From contig NZ_BSOW01000052.1 of NCBI RefSeq assembly GCF_030160715.1, positions 1 to 52,241 on the forward strand: a stretch of 52,241 nt of DNA. Direction: 5' to 3'. The notes below the pieces were generated by a model that had not been told where the DNA came from, made no database searches, and saw only the letters and a list, made by a program, of their open reading frames with translations. The position numbers and the translations under genes were made by a program. This stretch comes from Bradyrhizobium iriomotense. Its GTDB lineage: Bacteria; Pseudomonadota; Alphaproteobacteria; Rhizobiales; Xanthobacteraceae. Positions 46,430 to 52,241 of the stretch are shown here, in pieces. Position 1 is the first letter of the stretch. Each line of letters opens with the position of its first letter.

Positions 46430-47665
46430 GTGGACCTGAGCACCGTCAGGCCGCCTGACGCAGCGTCTCCTTCTTGTGCTCCTTCAATAGATCCATGTTC
46501 AGATAGCGATGGTCCTCGAGCCAGGCCTCGTGGCGCTCGACGGTCAGCGCCCGCACCAGCCTTAGGCAGCTCTCGGCGTTAGGGAAGATTCGCACCACGT
46601 AGGTGCGCCGTCTGATCTCCTCGTTGAGGCGCTCCAGCATGTTGGTCGACTTCATGTGCTTGCGGTGCACCAGCGGCAGACGGAGGTAGGTCAAGGTCTC
46701 CTCGATGTTGTCCTCGACCCAGCCGGTGAGTTTGGGGTATTTGCCGCCCCATTTGGCAAGCCACGCCGCCAGATCGCGCCGCACCTCGCCAAGATCGCGC
46801 CGGTCGTACATCCAGCGCAGCTCGCAGGCAATTGTCATCGACCTTGCGTGGCACATAGTCGGGCGCGTTGCGCAGGAAGTGCACATAACAGCGCTGCCAG
46901 AACACGCCGGCGAGGACTTCGGCGATCGCCTTCTTCAAGCCGGGATGATTGTCGGAGACGACAAACTCGACACCATGCAGGCCGCGGGCCTTCAGGGCTT
47001 CCAAAAACTCCTTCCAGCTCGACCGGCTCTCCCGGTTCGCGAGCTCGACCGCGAGCACCTGGCGCCGGCCTTCCCAGTCGACGCCGATCGCGATCAGCAC
47101 CGCCTGGCTCGCGATGATACCGTCCTCGCGCACCCGCTCATAGCGCGCATCCAGGATCAGATAGGGGAACGGTTCCTTGAGTTTGCGCTCGCAGAGCGCT
47201 TTCAGCGACCCATCCAGCCGTTTGTTGATCGCGCTGATCGCCGAAGCCGAGAAGGCATGGCCCACCAGTTCCTCGGTGACCTGCTTGACCTTCCGCGTCG
47301 AGACGCCTTGCACGTACATCTCGGCAAAGGCCGCAACCAGCGCCTTCTCTGAGCGCTGGCAGCGCTCGAACAGCTCGGTCGAGAACCGCCCCTGCCGGTC
47401 CTGCGGCACTTTCAGCTCGATCTTGCCGACCCGGGTAATCAGCGAGCGGGGATAGTACCCGGAGCGATAGCCAAGCCGTCCCGGGATGAACCTCGATGCC
47501 GAACTCGGCGCAGATCGAGCCAGTTCCTGAGTGCGAAAGCCCGCGATTAGGCGCGTCTCCAGGAAGGCGAGTACCTCGCCCTGTGACTTGTGGGGGCCGC
47601 GTGGGCGTTGGCTGATCACGTTTGGGTACGCTTTCCCAATTCACGGCTAGAGTGAGGAGGTCCAC
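46430..47665 (-). mobile_element. IS256-family insertion element
   Basis: The edges are set by imperfect terminal inverted repeats: GTGGACCTGAGCAC at 46430-46443 and, on the opposite strand, GTGGACCTCCTCAC at 47652-47665 (11 of 14 match). This gives about 1.24 kb, near the normal size for IS256. No target-site duplication is evident. A GC-rich hairpin (46355-46402) lies just outside the left end. The element carries one frameshifted transposase and interrupts the 3' end of the M20 gene on its right. Confidence 0.65.
46446..47619 (-). pseudogene. IS256-family transposase, frameshifted
   Basis: Most of a Mutator-like DDE transposase is present: GYRSGYYPRSLITRVGKIEL, VPQDRQGRFSTELFER, AEMYVQGVSTRKVKQVTEEL, LILDARYERVREDG (first Asp), ANRESRSSWKEFLEALKARG, EFVVSDNHPGLKKAIAEV (second Asp) and WQRCYVHFLRNAPDYV. 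The frame shifts at about 46825 and continues ELRWMYDRRDLGEVRRDLAA, KSTNMLERLNEEIRRRTYVV (third acidic residue) to 46446. The N-terminal domain also seems shortened near 47485-47525. Probably cannot transpose alone. Confidence 0.88.
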
Positions 47666-49052
47666 TTGAGCCAAACCTGCCCAAGGCGTCCAGGAGAGCC
47701 GCTCCAGTGCGAACTCCATTAATGAAGCAGTCGATTTTGATATTCTCGTTCGGCGCGTGATTGGCTTCATCGGCGTTGGCATAGGGCACCACAAAGGAGG
47801 GGCGGCCAAGGATCTTCGTGAAGACGTAATCCGGCAAGGTTCCTCCGAGTGCTGGAAAGATGAGAGGCTCTACGCCGTGCGCAGTACGCACTGCAGCCTG
47901 AACAACTTCTGAAAATGGCGCATCTAGTGGCGTCTTTGACGGTGGCGTGGACTCGGTACGGACTACCTCGACCTCTGGAGCATGTTTCTTTACGTGAAGC
48001 TCGATCTTGCTAAGGATCTCATCAGGGCTCTGCTGGTCCACAAGGCGGGCATCGCATTTGACGAAGGCCTCGTGCGGTAAGACCGTCTTCGGTCCGGGGC
48101 CGCCATAGCCTCCGTGGATTCCGTTAATCGTCAGTGTCGGATAGAACATTAGTCTGTCAGCTAAAGGTCTATCGGCGGGACTGTCGAGTTTTGCGAGGCC
48201 GAGAGCCCGCTTAACTTCTTCAGCATCTTGCGGCAACCGTGCTGCGGCGATGCGCTCGAGATTTGTTGGCGCGACCACGTTGTCGTAGAATCCGTTGATT
48301 GTAATCTCCCCATCTGCATTCTTCATCGTTGCCAGTAAGTGAACCAGCGTCCAGATAGGGTTTGGGACGATGCCGCCAAAGTTGCCGGAATGAACGTCGC
48401 GATTGGCGGCCCGGGCCCACAACTCGAAGGAAACGATACCACGAACACCATATGTAATGATTGGACTACCCGACTCGTGCAGCGGGCCATCGGCTGTTAC
48501 GACCAAGTCTGCATTGAGCTGATTGCGGTTAGCCATAATGAAATCCGCAATGTGGGGACTTCCGATCTCTTCTTCGCCCTCCAGTAGGATCAGCACGTTG
48601 CACGGCAATCTACCATATACCGCCAGATGTGACTCGATGGCTAAGATCTGCGCAAAGTGTTGACCCTTGTTGTCTCCGGCGCCCCGTGCGTAAACGCGGC
48701 CATCTCGGATCGTCGGGTCAAATGGCGGGCTTATCCAACCTTCCAGGGGATCCGCAGGCTGGACGTCATAGTGGCCGTAGAGCAAGACCGTCGGTGCTCC
48801 AGGAGTGCGCTCCCAACGGCCCATCACCACTGGATATCCGGACGTCGGGATCCTGCGTGCTTCGAACCCCAAGCCTGTCAGCATACTCACGAGAAGTTCG
48901 GAGACCTCGTTCATGCCGATGTTCTCGGCGCTGATACTGGGGTGCCTGAGGTAATCGAGCAAACGGCTGACGAACTGACCTTTGTTCGACTCGATATGCT
49001 CGAACACCCGAGACAATTCCGCACCCCCGAACTGGGCGGTATTCGCACTCAT
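47616..49052 (-). CDS. M20-family dipeptidase-like metallopeptidase, 3' end replaced by IS sequence
   Basis: A 478-residue M20 peptidase of the CNDP/ArgE-DapE-like group: VLLYGHYDVQPADPLEGW (metal His and Asp), VYARGAGDNKGQHFAQILAI, ILLEGEEEIGSPHIADFI (catalytic and metal Glu), ANRDVHSGNFGGIVPNPIW in the lid domain, and ADEANHAPNENIKIDCFING. The ATG at 49052 has GGAAGTGGAG about 9 nt upstream; an in-frame TTG at 49079 is less likely. The last ~16 residues, from the inverted repeat at 47665 on, come from the IS256 element, and the stop overlaps the transposase start. The normal protein ends close to this point, so activity may survive. Confidence 0.85.
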   Translation of the reverse strand: MSANTAQFGGAELSRVFEHIESNKGQFVSRLLDYLRHPSISAENIGMNEVSELLVSMLTGLGFEARRIPTSGYPVVMGRWERTPGAPTVLLYGHYDVQPADPLEGWISPPFDPTIRDGRVYARGAGDNKGQHFAQILAIESHLAVYGRLPCNVLILLEGEEEIGSPHIADFIMANRNQLNADLVVTADGPLHESGSPIITYGVRGIVSFELWARAANRDVHSGNFGGIVPNPIWTLVHLLATMKNADGEITINGFYDNVVAPTNLERIAAARLPQDAEEVKRALGLAKLDSPADRPLADRLMFYPTLTINGIHGGYGGPGPKTVLPHEAFVKCDARLVDQQSPDEILSKIELHVKKHAPEVEVVRTESTPPSKTPLDAPFSEVVQAAVRTAHGVEPLIFPALGGTLPDYVFTKILGRPSFVVPYANADEANHAPNENIKIDCFINGVRTGAALLDALGRFGSSGPPHSSRELGKRTQT

Positions 49053-50036
49053 GGGCAGCGACTCCACTTCCCGGAACAATATTCAGAAACTTTGGTGAGT
49101 TTCGTGCATAATAGGTCGATCACGAGCCGAAAGCACACATTCGAAGCCGTTGTTCGTCGAAACTCTGCGCCTGCCAGGTGGAAAACGATGTTTTTTGACG
49201 AACTGCGCCCTATTATCGCGCGCCCAAGCCGAAGCACAAAGCTTTCCGGGGGAGTGGATCACATACCGGCGGTGCTTCCGAGGAATATACGCAACTCGGC
49301 GGGGCTAGGCGTTCCTCCCACCGCCGTTCCGCTCTAGCGATGAGCTTTTTGCCGACGCCACGCATTTGGCTCGCGAAGGACAAAACGCTCAGTTTTCCGG
49401 CGAAAGTCATGAGCGCATGTGCACGGAAACTCGCGGATCCGGATTTTACGCCGAGAATCCGCGCGACGAAGCTATATTAACCGTCGAGACTCAGATCACT
49501 TCTGCCCGTTCCGGCACACAGTTGACTGCGAGCAGCATTTGAAAGCTTCACCGTGAGTTAGCCCCCAGACGTGCTTGGACGAACAGATTGGCTAGGATGG
49601 TTAGGGCGGTGTCGAAGGCGGTACGTTTGTGGCGAAATGTAATGCCTCGCCAAGAGCCGCTGAGAGTTAGGAGGTTGAGGCAAATGTTCTCGCTTGCATC
49701 GCACGAATCCAGCGGGATCTAGAACATCGCCGAGTTCTTGCTGGAGATGATAACCTCCACCATTATGCGATCTAAGGTCAGCTTGCCTCTAACGAAGTAA
49801 ATCTAAGCTCAATCGGAATTCAACGAGCAACAGAAGTGGATTTGGTGCGGAGTTTAAGTGCAGCGAGCATCCACGGCACCCGTATCGCTGCTGAATGAGG
49901 GAAGCGTCGCTACGCTTAAAGAAAAGATCTTTTCGACGGTGACCGGACTCGGCGGCGAGAATGATCTTTTCTAGATGCTAGTGTGGATATACAGTTATGC
50001 TCTCGCGCGCCTTGACGCTGAAGAAGAGGGACAGAC
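49053..50036. other. Region without a recognised gene
   Basis: About 1 kb with no recognisable gene. It holds a 14-nt perfect palindrome GAAAAGATCTTTTC at 49920-49933. AGAGGGA before 50037 is a likely ribosome site. Confidence 0.4.
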
Positions 50037-50762
50037 ATGGGAACGAATAAGGAGCCGGTGCTAGGAATCATTCAACTAGATTCCGCGCACGCGATGGAGG
50101 GGTCGTCAGCGGAACTCATCGAGCGAAACGACCTAATGCCGTTCTCGATCGGAGATCCATCGCTCTGGCGGCATCTGCCGCTCCAGAGCGTGATCGCGAA
50201 AGGCGCCGACAGCGGGGCAAATAAGGTGCCGACACCCGAAGCCGTTAGCGGCATCCTCGACGCGGCCGCCCGACTAGATGCACAGGTTCAGCTGATCATT
50301 GGCGGCTGCGGCTACATGTGGGCATCCCGAAAACATCTGTATGGTCGAACATCGACTGCCACGCTGACCAGCGGACTTGAGTTCCTGAGCCTTGCTCTGC
50401 GGATGACCAATAAGCCAGTCGGCATTATCACCTGGGACGCGGAGCCGCTCGTGTCACTACTGGAAGATCATCCCGGTTCGGAGCGCTTCCGCTTCCTGAA
50501 TGTGGGCGACCTCACGGAATGGAGTAAGTCGTGGACCTGCCTATCCGCTTACCAAAAGCCGGGCGGTTGGACCAAAGAGCGGATGGCACAGCAGTTCGCC
50601 GACCGGCTAGCTGAGGCGTTCGCCGACCGTGGCGTTCTTAAGGATGTCGGCATTCTGGTGATCGAATGCATGATCGTGCCTGACTTTCGGGAGACGATCC
50701 GAAGCATCACTTCCCTCCCGGTTCTGGACCTCATCCATTTCGCCAAAGCTGCGCTTAAGTAG
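50037..50762 (+). CDS. Aspartate/glutamate racemase-superfamily protein
   Basis: A 241-residue cytosolic protein with the two-cysteine layout of the Asp/Glu/hydantoin racemase superfamily: Cys91 in IIGGCGYMWASRK and Cys211 in LVIECMIVPDFRETI, each placed at the end of a half-barrel strand, with KPVGIITWDAEPLVSLL between them. The motif around the first Cys is GGCGYM rather than the usual TxxCG, so the exact activity (racemase, maleate isomerase-like, decarboxylase-like) is open. ATG at 50037 with AGAGGGA upstream. It stands alone between debris, close to the M20 peptidase, and could act on amino acids released by it. Confidence 0.75.
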   Translation: MGTNKEPVLGIIQLDSAHAMEGSSAELIERNDLMPFSIGDPSLWRHLPLQSVIAKGADSGANKVPTPEAVSGILDAAARLDAQVQLIIGGCGYMWASRKHLYGRTSTATLTSGLEFLSLALRMTNKPVGIITWDAEPLVSLLEDHPGSERFRFLNVGDLTEWSKSWTCLSAYQKPGGWTKERMAQQFADRLAEAFADRGVLKDVGILVIECMIVPDFRETIRSITSLPVLDLIHFAKAALK

Positions 50763-51286
50763 CCAGAGTCGGTCAGATGCAACCGGCCCACGGCAACGTT
50801 CCACTAATGCGCGACGTTCGGTGGCGCCAACGCGTCGGGAGACCCTATCTATTCGGCCTGCAGTTGCTTGCGTACTCCGAGAATGTCTATGCAGTCAGCG
50901 CTTGTTTACCGCCATCTCGACTTCGCCGGCTTTGCGGAGGCAAGTCCTTCGATTTGCGCAACGTTCGAAACGGATGAGCGGGTCAATGTGAACAGGCGCA
51001 ACCCACGGCGAGAGTTTCAGCGCCGTCGGCATGCCGACTTTTCCAGCTCGAAATTTTATCAAATCGCAGGCATGATAGCTCGTTCGAAAGATTGTCTTTT
51101 AAGTCATTTCCCGCTTGTCCGCGCCGAATCGTACGTTTGCCAGCCGCATTAATCGCCACTTCGCCTTAGACGTTGAGGGGGCAGGCATCTCTCAAGTAAT
51201 CGAGCAAACGGCCGACGGGCCATCCTTAGGTCGATACTCGGAGCCCCTGGACAAGTCCGCACCGGAAATCTGGCTAGTAGTCGCGG
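50763..51286. other. Region with an M20 shard
   Basis: No intact gene. At about 51170-51215 the minus strand reads GRLLDYLRDACPLN, matching SRLLDYLRHPSISA of the M20 gene at 47616; 15 bases (TAATCGAGCAAACGG) are identical. Otherwise nothing recognised. Confidence 0.4.
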
Positions 51287-51625
51287 TCATGGGGCGCAAC
51301 GCCACGTTCTTGGCGAAAGGTATCTTCGGAGATGCTGCTTTGAAGCTGCGCGTGGTTTCTGCGCTTCGCAGAGTGGCATATCAAGAACATCTGACGCGAT
51401 TGCGCCAGCATTCAGCCGTTGTCCTCCGGTACAGCGTTCCACGTACTGGTACAGCTCGTCCATATGCTGGGCGCGGTCGGCGAGAGTCCTAAAGCGAGGT
51501 TCATCGGCGACTTTGGGTTGACCGGCGAACGACAAAAAGTCCCGCCAATTTTCGGCTCGAACAGGGTAGCAGGCAGGCATAGCCATCTGCAGCTCGGAAT
51601 TCCTTGGAAGCCGATTGCATGCGAG
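51287..51625 (-). pseudogene. CaiB/BaiF-type CoA-transferase fragment
   Basis: Minus-strand reading gives MAMPACYPVRAENWRDFLSF then AGQPKVADEPRFRTLADRAQ and HMDELYQYVE, the segment in family III CoA transferases that reads xxWxxFLxxxGxPxLxxDPRFxxxxxRxxN. Neighbouring catalytic parts are absent and later sequence is out of frame. A dead fragment of unknown substrate. Confidence 0.65.
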
Positions 51626-51843
51626 TCTTGTGCATGCGCACCCGCTTTCCATAACTGTTACACATGCGCCTCGGGCTGGAGGCGCTCATGCGGGATCGCA
51701 ACGCGGGTATTACGAAGTCTGGCGCGTGGTGATCGTCTTGTTGAGCGCGGCGCTCGCAGAAAGATTTCTTGCAGGAGAGCCGCGACGGCCTGTTGAACAA
51801 TAAGACACGCCCCTCGCGCATTGGTAAGCCTCCGAGGAGACTT

Positions 51844-52241
51844 TCAATTACCCATAATTTTAGCCCCGAGCGCGGCCCCCGATTCGAGGTCGGTGAGCCG
51901 CGATAGTCCGCGCCAGATCACGATATTTCCTGGAGGTGGATCGTTGGCCCGTGCCAGGTATCCCCCGAGCCGCGCGATCTTGACGACGTAGTGGGAGATC
52001 GTGGTTCGTTGAGCGCGGTTGGCGCCCCGATCCTTCACCAAATGATCGAGAAGCTTTATTTCGGGATCCGTCAGCGCCGTTTGCGGCGGCGCATTCGGCG
52101 TGGAGCGATTGAGCATCGTCATCCAGAAGACGCGCCAGCTCACATCTGCTTGCCGATCGGCGGCAGAATTCGAAGCTTACGGAAGCAAATTTCAAGAAGC
52201 GCTTCATCCGGATCACCTTTGTCATCCTTGACAGCCACCCG
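51844..52241 (-). pseudogene. IS4-family transposase, C-terminal remnant
   Basis: The frame 52143-51844 encodes WRVFWMTMLNRSTPNAPPQ, ALTDPEIKLLDHLVKD, ISHYVVKIARLGGYLARAND and PPPGNIVIWRGLSRLTDLE to the end, the standard C-terminus of Tn5/IS4-type transposases. Sequence further right, to the window edge, is out of frame and partly missing, so the element is truncated or frameshifted. Confidence 0.8.

Noticed and set aside
1..52241. CRISPR arrays, nod boxes, NifA/sigma-54 promoters, replication or partition genes.
   Set aside because: No regularly spaced repeats and no convincing consensus match was found by reading; weak matches to -24/-12 elements had wrong spacing.

Overview
The window looks like accessory DNA of a Bradyrhizobium-type alphaproteobacterium, most likely part of a symbiosis island. 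This rests on moderate-GC coding sequence mixed with many broken genes, fragments of at least six insertion-sequence families (IS630, an integrase-type transposase, IS256, IS66, IS3, IS4), and rhizobial-looking catabolic and cofactor genes. The organism assignment is an inference from gene content; no rRNA, tRNA, nod or nif gene is present to prove it.

Layout. (1) 1-580: fragments of an IS630 transposase and the 3' end of a pyruvate carboxylase gene. (2) 1145-8742: a one-carbon module. It has folD, a large flavoprotein/GcvT demethylase of the dimethylglycine/sarcosine dehydrogenase family, purU, and etfB-etfA, with a dead leuB fragment and its fossil terminator between folD and the demethylase. 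(3) 8850-23670: an uptake and hydrolysis block. It has a broken cupin gene, a DMT-family transporter, an M20 amidohydrolase, a dead ABC substrate-binding protein gene, a DoeA-like M24 hydrolase, a complete polyamine-type ABC transporter (binding protein, two permeases, ATPase) and a prolyl-oligopeptidase-family protease. (4) 24245-26218: transposase debris. (5) 26347-39710: a vitamin block with pabA, pabB, a Dabb-domain gene, bioB, panD, bioF, bioD, bioA, an MFS exporter, a CitE-like lyase, panB and panC. Nearly every vitamin gene carries a frameshift or stop; only bioF is fully open, and it has a substitution at a conserved PLP-site histidine. (6) 40059-42259: a small secreted six-cysteine protein, a small CxxC protein and a DoeB-like deacylase. 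(7) 42431-47665: IS66 remnant, matB (malonyl-CoA synthetase), IS3 remnant and a nearly whole IS256 element that has cut into the 3' end of an M20 peptidase gene. (8) 50037-52241: an Asp/Glu-racemase-family gene, a CaiB/BaiF CoA-transferase fragment and an IS4 transposase tail.

How the genes may work together. The demethylase would pass electrons to the ETF and methyl carbon to tetrahydrofolate. FolD would oxidise 5,10-methylene-THF to 10-formyl-THF and PurU would release formate, freeing THF. Together this is a self-contained route for removing N-methyl groups from glycine-type compounds. The second block could import and cleave N-acylated or cyclic amino-acid derivatives: the ABC transporter brings substrate in, M24/DoeA-like, M20 and DoeB-like enzymes hydrolyse it, and the racemase-family enzyme and the S9 protease may act on related products. 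A ~75-bp degraded sequence occurs three times, each time upstream of one of these catabolic operons, and may be the last trace of related divergent genes.

The most noteworthy points are the one-carbon module, the three-copy upstream sequence, the systematic near-miss damage in the vitamin block (including a lesion at the PanD self-cleavage site, a C7 tract in panB and a stop-less bioD-bioA junction), and the small secreted cysteine-rich protein.
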